Positions 52,403 to 61,016 of a DNA stretch of 64,000 bases are shown piece by piece. How positions within the stretch are numbered: position 1 is the stretch's first letter; every line of letters begins with the position of its first letter. The notes beneath the pieces were generated by a model, which saw nothing but the letters and a program-made list of their open reading frames with translations, did no database searches and was not told where the DNA came from. The DNA is taken from NCBI RefSeq assembly GCF_028463985.1, contig NZ_CP116766.1, positions 1,364,001 through 1,428,000 of the forward strand. The letters are read 5' to 3'. The DNA is from Neisseria lisongii (GTDB taxonomy: Bacteria; Pseudomonadota; Gammaproteobacteria; Burkholderiales; Neisseriaceae). The translations under genes and the position numbers were made by a program.

Positions 52403-52435
52403 AAGCCGTCTGAAAATCGGATTTTCAGACGGCTT
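52403..52435. terminator. Paired-DUS terminator between convergent genes
   Basis: AAGCCGTCTGAAAAT (52403-52417) with its complement at 52421-52435, loop 3 nt. Confidence 0.85.
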
Positions 52436-52460
52436 GTGTGTTTTCAAAACCCTAAAACAA

Positions 52461-52856
52461 TCAGCGGCAAGCGGCCAAGGTTTGCTTCAATCGACCGACG
52501 TTGCTGACTTTGCACGCTGCGGCGGAGCAGTTTACGGTATAGACGATGTTTTGGCGTTCGCCGTATTGCACGAAGCTGGCACGCACTTTGTTGCCGCCTA
52601 AAGCGCTGACGCTGACTTTGGCTGCAGTTTCCGGGTCTTGGTTGTTCCACATCGGGTCGGCATCGACGCAGAGTTCGCCGCTTTTCTCGCTGCGGACGAT
52701 TAATTTTTTCAGCGCACCGTCGGCGTGTTTTTTCACCACGCTGGTGCCGTCGTTGTGGCGGGCTTCCTGATACATTTTCTGCACCAATGCTACGCCGTCG
52801 GCCCATGCGGCGGGGGTAAGTGCCAACACGGCACAGGCGGTCAACAGTTTTTTCAT
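52461..52856 (-). CDS. Secreted hypothetical protein
   Basis: 131 residues. The signal peptide MKKLLTACAVLALTPAAWA is followed by a soluble domain with four cysteines (ELCVDADP, VNCSAAACKV, AACR), probably two disulphides. Sequence WNNQDPETAAKVSVSALGG and ERQNIVYTV suggests a small periplasmic beta fold. The start at 52856 follows GGAGAATAAA. No family recognised with confidence; neighbours give no clue. Confidence 0.75.
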   Translation of the reverse strand: MKKLLTACAVLALTPAAWADGVALVQKMYQEARHNDGTSVVKKHADGALKKLIVRSEKSGELCVDADPMWNNQDPETAAKVSVSALGGNKVRASFVQYGERQNIVYTVNCSAAACKVSNVGRLKQTLAACR

Positions 52857-52982
52857 TTTATTCTCCATCACAGTGTAAACAAAATTGCTCGGTATGCAGT
52901 GCATTCATCATACCGAAAATCATTGTATTAACGGATTTCAATCAACGCCAGCAACTAAAAGTTGCACCACTTATCCGAAAAG

Positions 52983-53088
52983 TATAGTGAAATAACCCCA
53001 AAGCACTACAGCGTTGGCTTCTCCTTGCCGTATTATTTATACTGTCTGCGGCTCGCCGCCTTGTATTGCTTTGGGGTTATTCACTATA
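52983..53088. repeat. Miniature repeat with perfect long inverted ends
   Basis: TATAGTGAAATAACCCCAAA and TTTGGGGTTATTCACTATA ends enclose the common core TTGGCTTCTCC...CTGTCTGCGGCTCGCCGCC, 106 bp in total, the same class as 42846-42952 and 10938-11014. Confidence 0.8.
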
Positions 53089-53117
53089 CCTGCGTTTACC
53101 CGAACAGTGGCGCCAAC

Positions 53118-53150
53118 AGGCCGTCTGAAAAAACGATTTTCAGACGGCTT
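53118..53150 (-). terminator. Paired-DUS terminator after the methyltransferase gene
   Basis: AGGCCGTCTGAAAA (53118-53131) with TTTTCAGACGGCT at 53137-53149, just beyond the stop on the minus strand. Confidence 0.8.
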
Positions 53151-53155
53151 ATTCA

Positions 53156-53719
53156 TCAAGTCAAGCCGGTTTTCTCAATTGCCAGTATAAACGGCGGGCT
53201 GTTTTGCTGGTTGATAAACTGATACTGCAACACCTTAAACTGCTGTTGCGGCAACTTGGCGGCATAGTCCAGCAGGGCTTGGGCTTCGGTTTTGCCTGCG
53301 GCGTGGCCGTGATACAGCACCAACACGGCAATGCCGCCGGTTTTGAGCAGATTCAGCGTTTGCGCTACCGCCTGAATGCTGGTTTCGGCTTGGGTGGTAA
53401 TGGTTTTGTCGCCGTGCGGCAAATAGCCGAAGTTGAACACGGCGGCGGCAAGCGGACGGCGGACAAATTCGCTCAAGCGTTGGTGTCCGGCATGAATCAG
53501 GCGCACTTGCCGCAGCATGTCCGCCTGCTGCAGACGTTGGCGGGTGGCGGCAAGGGCGGTTTCCTGAATATCGAAAGCATACACCGTGCCGCTATCGCCG
53601 ACGCAGCGGGCCAGCAACAGCGTATCATGGCCGTTGCCCGCCGTGCCGTCCAGCACACAGTCGCCGCTGCGTATGGCGTGTTGCAGCAGGGAATGGGCAA
53701 AGGGAAGAATGGCTAACAT
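53156..53719 (-). CDS. Class I SAM methyltransferase, MnmM/YtqB-like
   Basis: 187 residues. SAM-binding motif I is VLDGTAGNGHDTLLLA (22-37), then VYAFDIQETAL (motif II), VFNFGYLPHGDKTITT (the family-specific FNLGYLPG-like stretch) and GGIAVLVLYHGHAAG. This pattern is that of the rRNA_methylase/YtqB family, shown in Bacillus and relatives to methylate nm5s2U34 of tRNA (MnmM). Function by family only. Confidence 0.82.
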   Translation of the reverse strand: MLAILPFAHSLLQHAIRSGDCVLDGTAGNGHDTLLLARCVGDSGTVYAFDIQETALAATRQRLQQADMLRQVRLIHAGHQRLSEFVRRPLAAAVFNFGYLPHGDKTITTQAETSIQAVAQTLNLLKTGGIAVLVLYHGHAAGKTEAQALLDYAAKLPQQQFKVLQYQFINQQNSPPFILAIEKTGLT

Positions 53720-53855
53720 GGTTGGATTGGGTAAAAAAAGATTGTTGTAAAAATTGTATTATTGTGCGTTGATTTTAATCGGAAAAATATCGAAAACCGA
53801 TAAACCACCCTTCCCGCCTGCGGGACGGGGTTATTAAACTTGCTGAGCAATATAC

Positions 53856-53965
53856 GAATTTTCCATACAAAAGCAGGCGTAGTTTGTGGTTAGCGAGGCA
53901 CGGGCGTAACCCAACAAAATCTTATGTTTCAAGGTATTTCCAATCGTGTTGGGTTGCGACCCAAC
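53856..53965 (+). repeat. IS110-target repeat, left half at IS copy 2
   Basis: Same repeat as 3494-3615. Identity with copy 1 begins around AATTTTCCATAC and runs up to CGACCCAAC where the IS starts. The right half continues after the IS at 55206-55243 with CTACACCCTGTTTAAAAACC, so this host copy is nearly complete. Confidence 0.75.
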
Positions 53966-53999
53966 CTTGTATAAGAAACACCAACCACAAGATAAAATA

Positions 54000-54164
54000 A
54001 AAAGCCCCCGACAGAAGCAGCTATCAGGGGCGGGATTGAAAACAGAGTTGTACGCCAACCTTGGGCTTCAAAGCCCGCGACGTAGATAAAAGCCTGTTTT
54101 CAATGTCCAAACACCCCGAATAGTATCATAGACATGCTGTGCATAGTCTGCATTCACAAGGTTA
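54000..54164 (+). ncRNA. Bridge RNA candidate of IS110 copy 2
   Basis: Base-for-base the same as the copy 1 leader (3650-3814), while the transposase genes have acquired several substitutions. The guide-like loops (54055-54061, 54081-54087, 54120-54127, 54156-54160) are all unchanged. Confidence 0.75.
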
Positions 54165-54169
54165 GGAGC

Positions 54170-55183
54170 ATGATGGACACCCCATTTTATTTTATCGGCA
54201 TCGATATTGCCAAGTTAAAGTTCGATGTTGCGGTCAAAAAATCCGCAAAAGTGTATCAACACCACCGGTTTGAGAACCATCCTCAAGGATTTGCTGCTTT
54301 GAGCGAATGGCTGAACAGCTTTTCAGATAAGCCGCTCTATATCGTGATGGAAGCGACAAACGTCTATCACGAAAGGTTGTGCGAATACTTATATACGGCC
54401 GGACATTCGGTAGTCGTGATTAATCCCAAATGTGCCGCCAACTTTGCCAAAGGTTTGAACTTACGTTCCAAAACCGACAAAGCGGATGCCAAATTACTTG
54501 CCCGCTTAGCCGAAAGCTATGTTCATGAATTTGACCTGTGGCAACCGAAGGGCAATAACGAAAAAGCCTTATTGCGCCAACTTCGCCATCTCGAACATTT
54601 AAAAGCAGCGCTGACCAAAGAAAAAGTCCGGCTGCAGATGCTGTTGGACGAGTATGCAATGGTTTCGTCCGAACGTCTGATTGCTTTTCTTGAGTGCGAA
54701 GTCAAAACTGTTGAAACGCATATTCATCAGTTGGTGAAACAGGATGAGCAGTTGAAACACAACCATCGTCTGTTGAGCAGTATTCCCGCCATCGGCAAAA
54801 CCACAGCCTGTTGGCTGCTCGCCATACTGGGCGACGGCACTCGGTTTAAAAATGGAAGGGCTGCTGCGACCTACGCCGGACTGACCCCGATGGTCAGACA
54901 ATCGGGAACGAGTGTAGATAAGCGGGTCGGTATCTCCCGTATCGGACAGAGTGATTTGAGGAAGATACTCTATATGCCTGCGATGGTGTTTTGCTTCGGC
55001 ATACATAAAGACAGTATTTACAGCCCGTTTGTCCAACGCTTGCTGGAGCGTAATAAACTGGCGAAAAAAGCCGTGATTGTGGCTCTGATGCGTAAACTCG
55101 TGACCATTGCCCAATCTGTATTGAAGTACCAACAACCCTTTAATGAAGAACGCTATGCGAAAATGTGTCTGGATAAGGCTTGA
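54170..55183 (+). CDS. IS110-family transposase (DEDD recombinase), copy 2
   Basis: About 337 residues, full length, with the same DEDD and C-terminal serine motifs as copy 1. Differences include Q/R near the N-terminus (HHRFEN), YTAG for YAAG, IGK for ISK, and a short altered run PAMVFCFGIHKDS for PAVSFCFGKYKDS. No stop or frameshift. Ribosome site TTAGGAG at the same place. Confidence 0.92.
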   Translation: MMDTPFYFIGIDIAKLKFDVAVKKSAKVYQHHRFENHPQGFAALSEWLNSFSDKPLYIVMEATNVYHERLCEYLYTAGHSVVVINPKCAANFAKGLNLRSKTDKADAKLLARLAESYVHEFDLWQPKGNNEKALLRQLRHLEHLKAALTKEKVRLQMLLDEYAMVSSERLIAFLECEVKTVETHIHQLVKQDEQLKHNHRLLSSIPAIGKTTACWLLAILGDGTRFKNGRAAATYAGLTPMVRQSGTSVDKRVGISRIGQSDLRKILYMPAMVFCFGIHKDSIYSPFVQRLLERNKLAKKAVIVALMRKLVTIAQSVLKYQQPFNEERYAKMCLDKA

Positions 55184-55291
55184 TTTGTTGGGGGGCTTAT
55201 AGTATCTACACCCTGTTTAAAAACCGTATGAATTATTCAGTATATGCGCTTATCCGATTACCGTATCTTTGTTGTGCGATTACAAAAACAA

Positions 55292-55357
55292 GCCGTCTGA
55301 AAACAGGCTTGGCGGTTTGTGCTTGGTAAAAACCCGCTTTACTTGTTTTCAGACGGC
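55292..55357 (-). terminator. Long-loop paired-DUS hairpin after asd
   Basis: GCCGTCTGAAAACA (55292-55305) with TGTTTTCAGACGGC (55344-55357), loop 38 nt, downstream of asd on the minus strand. Confidence 0.65.
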
Positions 55358-55377
55358 ATAGTGATGGGATTTCGGGT

Positions 55378-56493
55378 TTACAGGCTGCCCAAAACGATGC
55401 GCAATACACGGCGCAGCGGTTCGGCTGCACCCCACAGCAGTTGGTCGCCGACGGTAAAGGCGCTGATGTATTCGCCGCCCATCGCCAGTTTGCGGATACG
55501 GCCGACCGGTACGGACAGGGTGCCGGTTACTTTGGCCGGAGTCAATTCGTTCATGCTGGCTTCTTTTTGGTTCGGCACAACTTTCACCCAGTCGTTTGCG
55601 CCTGCCAAAATGGCTTCGATTTCTTCAACCGGCAAATCTTTTTTCAGTTTCAGAGTGATGGCCTGACTGTGGCAACGCATTGCGCCGATACGCACGCACA
55701 AGCCGTCGATAACAACCGGGTTGTTTCCTGTGCCGAGAATTTTGTTGGTTTCTACGCCGCCCTTCCATTCTTCTTTAGACTGGCCGTTGCCCAAGTCGGC
55801 ATCAATCCACGGAATCAGGCTGCCTGCCAGCGGCACGCCGAAATTGGCTTTCGGGTAGTCGCCGCTGCGCAAGAAGTCGGACACTTCGCGGTCGATGTCC
55901 AAAATGGCGCTGGCCGGATCGGCGAGTTTGTCGGCCACACGTTCGTGGATTGCGCCCATGCCGCTGATTAATTCCCGCATGTTTTTGGCACCGGCACCGG
56001 AAGCGGCCTGATAAGTCATGGAAGTTGCCCACTCTACCAAGCCGTTTTCAAACAGGCCGCCGAGTGCCATCAGCATCAGGGAAACGGTGCAGTTGCCGCC
56101 GACATAGTTTTTCACGCCGTTTTTCAGGCCTTGGTCGATAACGTTGCGGTTCACAGGGTCTAAAACGATGATGGCATCGTCTGCCATACGCAGCGAAGAA
56201 GCGGCATCAATCCAGTAGCCGTTCCAGCCGCTGTCGCGCAGGGGTTGGAACACGGCTTTGGTGTAATCGCCGCCCTGACAGGTTACGATGATGTCCATCT
56301 TAGCCAGTTCGGCAATGTCGTTGGCATCCAGCAGCGTTTTGGCTGTTTGGCCGAAATCCGGCGCTGCGCCGCCTACGTTTGAGGTGGTAAAGAAAAACGC
56401 TTCTTTAATGTGGGCAAAGTCGTTTTCCTGCTGCATACGCTGCATCAATACCGAACCGACCATACCCCGCCAGCCGACAAAACCTACTTTCAT
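55378..56493 (-). CDS. asd: Aspartate-semialdehyde dehydrogenase
   Basis: This 371-residue NADPH enzyme makes aspartate semialdehyde for lysine, diaminopimelate, threonine and methionine. The Rossmann loop is GFVGWRGMVGSVLM (4-17), the catalytic Cys is in YVGGNCTVSLMLM near 134, and the substrate residues are in RIGAMRCHSQAITLKL. Length fits the Gram-negative form. The start at 56493 has AAGGAGCACAAC before it. Confidence 0.96.
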   Translation of the reverse strand: MKVGFVGWRGMVGSVLMQRMQQENDFAHIKEAFFFTTSNVGGAAPDFGQTAKTLLDANDIAELAKMDIIVTCQGGDYTKAVFQPLRDSGWNGYWIDAASSLRMADDAIIVLDPVNRNVIDQGLKNGVKNYVGGNCTVSLMLMALGGLFENGLVEWATSMTYQAASGAGAKNMRELISGMGAIHERVADKLADPASAILDIDREVSDFLRSGDYPKANFGVPLAGSLIPWIDADLGNGQSKEEWKGGVETNKILGTGNNPVVIDGLCVRIGAMRCHSQAITLKLKKDLPVEEIEAILAGANDWVKVVPNQKEASMNELTPAKVTGTLSVPVGRIRKLAMGGEYISAFTVGDQLLWGAAEPLRRVLRIVLGSL

Positions 56494-56603
56494 GTTGTGC
56501 TCCTTGCTAAGATTTAAGATTGTTGACATTCTGAAATGAGAACCCGTTTTTTAACTCTATTTCGGGGAAATGTAAAGGCTTTCAGGCGGAAATTTAACAT
56601 ATA

Positions 56604-56710
56604 TATAGTGAATTCACTAAAAAGTAGGACAAGGCGGCGAGCCGAAGACAGTATGAGTAATACGGCTAGGCGAGCCAACGCCGTCATACTTTTAAAGTGG
56701 ATTCACTATA
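56604..56710. repeat. Correia-like miniature repeat, 107 bp
   Basis: TATAGTGAATTCACTAAAAAG and CTTTTAAAGTGGATTCACTATA ends around GACAAGGCGGCGAGCCGAAG...GCCAACGCCGT. It abuts the next repeat at a shared TATAG. Confidence 0.8.
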
Positions 56711-56877
56711 GTTAAAACACCAAATTTTCCATACACAAGCAGGCGTAGTTTGTGGTTAGCGAGGCACGAGCGTAACCTAACAAACCTTATGTTTCAAGGT
56801 ATTTCAATCGTGTTGGGACACGACCCAATCTACGCCCTGTTTAAAAATCGTATGAATTATTCAGTGAATTCACTATA
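56707..56877 (+). repeat. Uninterrupted IS110-target repeat, plus orientation
   Basis: 171 bp from TATAGTTAAAACACC to GTGAATTCACTATA. The IS110 insertion site is intact at 56821-56840 as CGACCCAATCTACGCCCTG, with the CT at 56830-56831. Confidence 0.82.
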
Positions 56878-56900
56878 GTGAATTTGCGGAAACCCAAAGC

Positions 56901-56933
56901 GTTTTCAGACGGCCTGTGATGCCGTCTGAAAAC
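56901..56933. terminator. Inverted uptake sequences
   Basis: GTTTTCAGACGGC (56901-56913) with GCCGTCTGAAAAC (56921-56933), loop 7 nt, between the repeats and the tRNA terminator. Confidence 0.65.
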
Positions 56934-56956
56934 GGCAACGGCGGGAAAAAGACATG

Positions 56957-56990
56957 AAAAAAAAGTTCAGCCGTTTAGCTGAACCTTTTT
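56957..56990 (-). terminator. Terminator of the tRNA operon
   Basis: On the minus strand GTTCAGC and GCTGAAC form a stem followed by eight T residues, 7 bp after the encoded CCA of tRNA-Ala. Confidence 0.85.
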
Positions 56991-56996
56991 CTTTTT

Positions 56997-57072
<76 letters not shown>

Positions 57073-57077
57073 GAATG

Positions 57078-57154
57078 TGGTGGCGAATCAGGGATTCGAA
57101 CCCCGGACACAAGGATTATGATTCCTCTGCTCTAACCGACTGAGCTAATTCGCC
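57078..57154 (-). tRNA. tRNA with anticodon CAT, probably elongator Met
   Basis: 77 nt with encoded CCA. Acceptor stem GGCGAAT/ATTCGCC is fully paired at position 1, unlike initiator tRNA. D-arm TAGCTCAGTCGGTTAGAGC, anticodon loop ATCATAA, T-arm CCGGGGTTCGAATCCCTGA-like. A CAT anticodon can also be lysidine-modified tRNA-Ile2; the overall sequence looks more like Met. Confidence 0.88.
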
Positions 57155-57430
57155 TGTGAAGCCGCCATTATAGGGCTTTTAAAAAATTTGGCAAGTGTTT
57201 GCGCCACGCTCGGCGGCATTTTTTTGATTGTTTTTTGATTTTTAATGGAAAAAAATAGGGCAAAACAGGCAAGGCCGTCTGAAAACGGGCGGCGGCAAGG
57301 CTCAGGTAATCCGTTATCGGTTTGCATTGCCCCGACCGTGAATCCACTATAGCGGGCGGAATCGGGAAAACAATGGTAAAATCCGGCGGGTTTTTACCGG
57401 CATTTTTGCCGTTCAAAGGGAAAAAAGAAC

Positions 57431-58870
57431 ATGTTTTTGCTGTCGATTGAGTTTGCTCTGTTTATGCTGGCGTTTCTGCCGCTGTATTGGAGCGTGGCCA
57501 AGTGGCCCAAGGCGCAGAATATTCTGTTGCTGCTGGCGGGCTTGGGCTGGTTGGTGCGGGAAGATGCGTGGTTTGCGCTGACGGTTACGCTGTTTTCGTC
57601 GCTAATCTGGCTCATCGGGCGGCTGATGCCGTCTGAAAAGACGCGGGGCGGCAAATGGCTGGCGGGTTTCGGGATTGTGTCGGGGCTGGCGGTATTGTGT
57701 TTCTTTAAATATTTTGATTTTTTCCGCCCGCTGCTGCAACAGGCGTTCGGACAAAATGCGGTGGTGGACATTCTGCTGCCTTTGGGGCTGTCGTATTATG
57801 TGTTTCAGTCGATTGCCTATATTGTCTATTGCTACCAATATCCGCAATCGGAGCGTTTCGATTGGGACGAAGTGCTGCTGCATTTCAGCTTTTTCCCGAC
57901 CGTTACTTCCGGCCCGATTATCCGTGCAGCGGCGTTTAAAAGCATAGACGGTATCCAACTCGGCGCTTTGGGGCAAATCCGCACCCGCCGTCCGCGGGAA
58001 TTGGTACGTCCTGCGCTGGCGGTGGCGCTGATTGCGTTGGGGCTGGCGAAAAAATGGTGGCTGGCGGGAAGTTTGGCGGAAGGTTGGGTGTCGCCGGTGT
58101 TTGCCAATCCCGAACAGTTCGGCGGCTGGGACGTGCTGGCGGCGGTGTACGGCTATACTTTCCAACTGTTTTTCGATTTTTCGGGCTATTCGGATTTGGT
58201 AATCGGTTTGGCGATGCTGCTGGGTTTCCGTCTGCCAAAAAACTTTAATGCGCCGCTGCGTGCCGCCAATATCCGTGAATTTTGGAACCGCTGGCACATC
58301 AGTCTTTCGACTTGGATTCGGGACTATATCTATATTCCTTTGGGCGGAAGCAAAAAAGGGTTTGCCCGCACGCAGCTTAATCTGCTGCTGGCCATGGTTT
58401 TGTCGGGCATTTGGCACGGCTACGGCTGGAATTTCCTGCTTTGGGGCGTGCTGCACGGTTTGGCGCTGGTGTGTCTGAACATCGGCGACCGCCTGATTGG
58501 TAAAAGCAACGGTTTGAGCGGCCTGCCTTTCTGCAAATGGCTGGCGGTAGCGGTTACGTTCCATTTTGTCTGCCTGACGTTTGTGGTGTTCAACACATCA
58601 AGCCTGAACGATACGCAACTGGTGTTCTCGGCGCTGTTTGACAATGCGCAGGGCTGGCGGCTGACCGACTGGGCGACGGCGGCGGTGTTGGCGCTGTTTG
58701 CCGCCATGTTGCTGCTTTATCCGTATTTAATCCGCCTGTTTGATGCGGCGGTGGCGGGTTTGGAAAAACTGCCGCTGTGGCTGTGGTTTGTGCCGCTGAC
58801 GCTGGCGCTGCTTGTGATTGTGGTATTGGCACCTTCCGGTATCCCCGGCTTTATCTATGCCAATTTCTAA
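57431..58870 (+). CDS. patA: MBOAT-family peptidoglycan O-acetylation membrane protein PatA
   Basis: 479 residues with about 11-12 membrane segments. MBOAT features are LLPLGLSYYVFQSIAYIVYCYQ, TSGPIIRAAAF, FFDFSGYSDLVIGLAMLLGF, WNRWHISLSTWIRDYIYIPLGG and the catalytic histidine in WNFLLWGVLHG. It imports acetyl groups across the membrane for transfer by the downstream patB product. The order patA-patB-ape1 is the neisserial peptidoglycan O-acetylation set (also called pacA/pacB). Confidence 0.92.
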   Translation: MFLLSIEFALFMLAFLPLYWSVAKWPKAQNILLLLAGLGWLVREDAWFALTVTLFSSLIWLIGRLMPSEKTRGGKWLAGFGIVSGLAVLCFFKYFDFFRPLLQQAFGQNAVVDILLPLGLSYYVFQSIAYIVYCYQYPQSERFDWDEVLLHFSFFPTVTSGPIIRAAAFKSIDGIQLGALGQIRTRRPRELVRPALAVALIALGLAKKWWLAGSLAEGWVSPVFANPEQFGGWDVLAAVYGYTFQLFFDFSGYSDLVIGLAMLLGFRLPKNFNAPLRAANIREFWNRWHISLSTWIRDYIYIPLGGSKKGFARTQLNLLLAMVLSGIWHGYGWNFLLWGVLHGLALVCLNIGDRLIGKSNGLSGLPFCKWLAVAVTFHFVCLTFVVFNTSSLNDTQLVFSALFDNAQGWRLTDWATAAVLALFAAMLLLYPYLIRLFDAAVAGLEKLPLWLWFVPLTLALLVIVVLAPSGIPGFIYANF

Positions 58871-58880
58871 GGGGATTGCG

Positions 58881-59879
58881 ATGAAAAAATGTACAGCTCT
58901 GTTTGTTTCCCTGCTGCTGACGGCGGCATTTGCCGCCTGGTTCAGCCAAAATTCGATTAATGCCTACTGGCAACAAACTTATCATCAAAGCAGCCCGCTG
59001 GAAACGCTGTCCGATATGGCGTGGTGGCGTACCGGCGGCGAAGTGCAGCAGGCGGCGTATCAGCAATTAGACGACTGGAAAGCGGCACTCGCCGCAGCCA
59101 ACGGACGTTTGAGCGGCAATGAAACATCTGCCGCACCACCGGAACAGCCGCCCGCCCCCGCCGCAACCGCAGCAAGGCCGTCTGAAAATGCCGCTTCGCA
59201 AACAGCCGCCGATATTCAGGCCCAACGCCCCGCCGTACCGGATATTATGCCGCTGAAAAAAGGCGACAAAGTGTTTTTTGTCGGCGACTCCCTCATGCAG
59301 GGCGTTGCCCCGTTTGTGCAAAAAACGCTCAAACAGCAGTTTGACATCGAATCGGTCAATTTGAGCAAACAAAGCACCGGTTTGGCGTATCCCAAATTTT
59401 TCGACTGGCCCGCCACGGTGGAAAACACTTTGAACCAACACCCCGACATCTCGCTGATGGTGGTGTTTTTGGGCCCGAACGACCCGTGGGATTTTGCCGA
59501 TCCCAACGGCGGCAAATATCTGAAATTCAAAAGCAACGACTGGAAACGGGTATATCAGTCCCGTGTCGCCCGGATTCTGAACGCCGCCGAGCAGCACCGT
59601 GTCAATGTTATCTGGCTGGGCGTGCCGTTTATGAAAAAACAGAAACTCAACGAGCAGATGCGTTATTTGGATCAGGTGTTGGCTGAAGCGGTTGAGGGGC
59701 GTGCCAAACGGCTGCCGACCGACCTGCTGCTCAGCAACGGCAAAGCCGAATATACCGATTCTGTTACAATAGACGGCAAAGTCGTGCGCTACCGCAGCAA
59801 AGACGGTATCCACTTCTCGCCGACCGGCCAGAAATTTTTAGCAGATTATGTGATGCAGCACATCGCATTCCAACCATAA
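58881..59879 (+). CDS. patB: Peptidoglycan O-acetyltransferase PatB
   Basis: 332 residues. An N-terminal signal anchor (ALFVSLLLTAAFAAWF) is followed by a linker rich in Ala and Pro (about 83-120) and the SGNH/GDSL domain with GDSLMQG (Ser137), LGPNDPW, and the Asp-His pair in KDGIHFSPTG near 309-312. It transfers acetyl to the C6 hydroxyl of MurNAc in the periplasm. An uptake sequence encodes RPSENA in the linker. Starts 10 bp after patA with AAGGGGA. Confidence 0.92.
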   Translation: MKKCTALFVSLLLTAAFAAWFSQNSINAYWQQTYHQSSPLETLSDMAWWRTGGEVQQAAYQQLDDWKAALAAANGRLSGNETSAAPPEQPPAPAATAARPSENAASQTAADIQAQRPAVPDIMPLKKGDKVFFVGDSLMQGVAPFVQKTLKQQFDIESVNLSKQSTGLAYPKFFDWPATVENTLNQHPDISLMVVFLGPNDPWDFADPNGGKYLKFKSNDWKRVYQSRVARILNAAEQHRVNVIWLGVPFMKKQKLNEQMRYLDQVLAEAVEGRAKRLPTDLLLSNGKAEYTDSVTIDGKVVRYRSKDGIHFSPTGQKFLADYVMQHIAFQP

Positions 59880-59888
59880 GGCAAACAC

Positions 59889-60986
59889 ATGAATTTAAAA
59901 AAACTCTTTCCGTTGCTGGCATTACTCGGCACTGGTTTGGCACAGGCCGGCAACCTGCAGAACTACGGCCCTGAAACGCCGGTATGGAAAGAAAAACTGC
60001 AGAAACTTCACACCGACAATCAGAAATTCCGCATTGTCCAAATCGGCGACTCACACACCGCCGGCGACTTTTTCACCCACCAACTGCGCACCCGATTACA
60101 ACAGCAATGGGGCAACGGCGGCATTGGTTGGGTATATCCCAACACCGTTAAAGGCCAGCGCATGGCAACCGTACGCTACCGCAGCTACGCATGGCCCGCA
60201 GTCAGCAGCCGCTCTTCCAGCGGTGATTTCCCGCTGGGCGGCGTAACCGCCTATACCGGCGGCAACGGTAGTATTACCGTCAGCGCCGACGATGAAGGCA
60301 TGCAAAACATCGCCGTGTTTGCCAAACCGGTGCTGCTGGAACAAACCCTGACCGTCAACGGTATCGAGCTGCCCGCCCAAAACAGCGGCTGGCAGGTTTT
60401 GCAGACCCAAACCCAACTGCCGCTGACCATCAGCAGCCCGATGCCGTGGTCGCTCGGTTTTATCAATATCGAAAACCGTCAGTCGGGGGTTACCCTTTCG
60501 GCAATGGGTATTAACGGTTCGCAGTTGAGCCAGTGGTCGAAATGGCGCACCGAGTGGCCGGACGATTTGGCACAAATGCAGCCGGATTTGGTGATTCTGG
60601 CATACGGCACCAACGAAGCCTTCAACGACACCATCGACATCGCCCAAACTGAACAGCTTTGGCAACAGCGGATTCAGACCATTCAAAACCGCCTGCCGCA
60701 AGCCGGTATTGTGATTGTCGGCGCACCCGAATCACTGAAAGGCAAAGGCGGAAGCTGCGGCACCCGCCCTGCCCGCTTGGACGAAATCCAAGCCATGCAG
60801 CAGCGTGTTGCCCGACAGCAAAACGTTTTGTTTTGGTCTTGGGAAGCGGCGATGGGCGGCAAATGCAGCATGAAGCCGTGGATGAACCAAGGCTTGTCCG
60901 CCAAAGACGGCGTACACTTTTCCGCCAAAGGCTATCAGCGTGCCGCCGACAATCTGGCGGACAATCTGATTGATTTTGTCCGATAA
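59889..60986 (+). CDS. ape1: O-acetylpeptidoglycan esterase Ape1
   Basis: A 365-residue periplasmic SGNH hydrolase that removes MurNAc acetyl groups and so lets lytic transglycosylases act. The signal peptide is about 1-20 (ALLGTGLAQA). The catalytic Ser55 is in QIGDSHTAGD, the oxyanion Gly/Asn in LAYGTNEAF, and Asp340-His343 in KDGVHFSAKG. A CBM35-like insertion (about 90-190) lies between the first motif and the rest, as in meningococcal Ape1. Starts 9 bp after patB. Confidence 0.92.
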   Translation: MNLKKLFPLLALLGTGLAQAGNLQNYGPETPVWKEKLQKLHTDNQKFRIVQIGDSHTAGDFFTHQLRTRLQQQWGNGGIGWVYPNTVKGQRMATVRYRSYAWPAVSSRSSSGDFPLGGVTAYTGGNGSITVSADDEGMQNIAVFAKPVLLEQTLTVNGIELPAQNSGWQVLQTQTQLPLTISSPMPWSLGFINIENRQSGVTLSAMGINGSQLSQWSKWRTEWPDDLAQMQPDLVILAYGTNEAFNDTIDIAQTEQLWQQRIQTIQNRLPQAGIVIVGAPESLKGKGGSCGTRPARLDEIQAMQQRVARQQNVLFWSWEAAMGGKCSMKPWMNQGLSAKDGVHFSAKGYQRAADNLADNLIDFVR

Positions 60987-61016
60987 AACAATTAACCACT
61001 CAATGAAAGAAATACC

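Larger units (their letters stand above)
53966..55205 (+). mobile_element. IS110-family insertion sequence, copy 2
   Basis: About 1.24 kb, nearly identical to 3616-4855 and inserted at the same CT of the same dispersed repeat in the same orientation relative to that repeat. Both flanks can be matched to the uninterrupted repeats. It has an intact leader and transposase. Confidence 0.87.

Noticed and set aside
54599..55135. Minus-strand frame of 178 codons opposite the transposase (also 4249-4785)
   Set aside because: Shadow of the transposase reading frame, present in both copies only because the DNA is duplicated.
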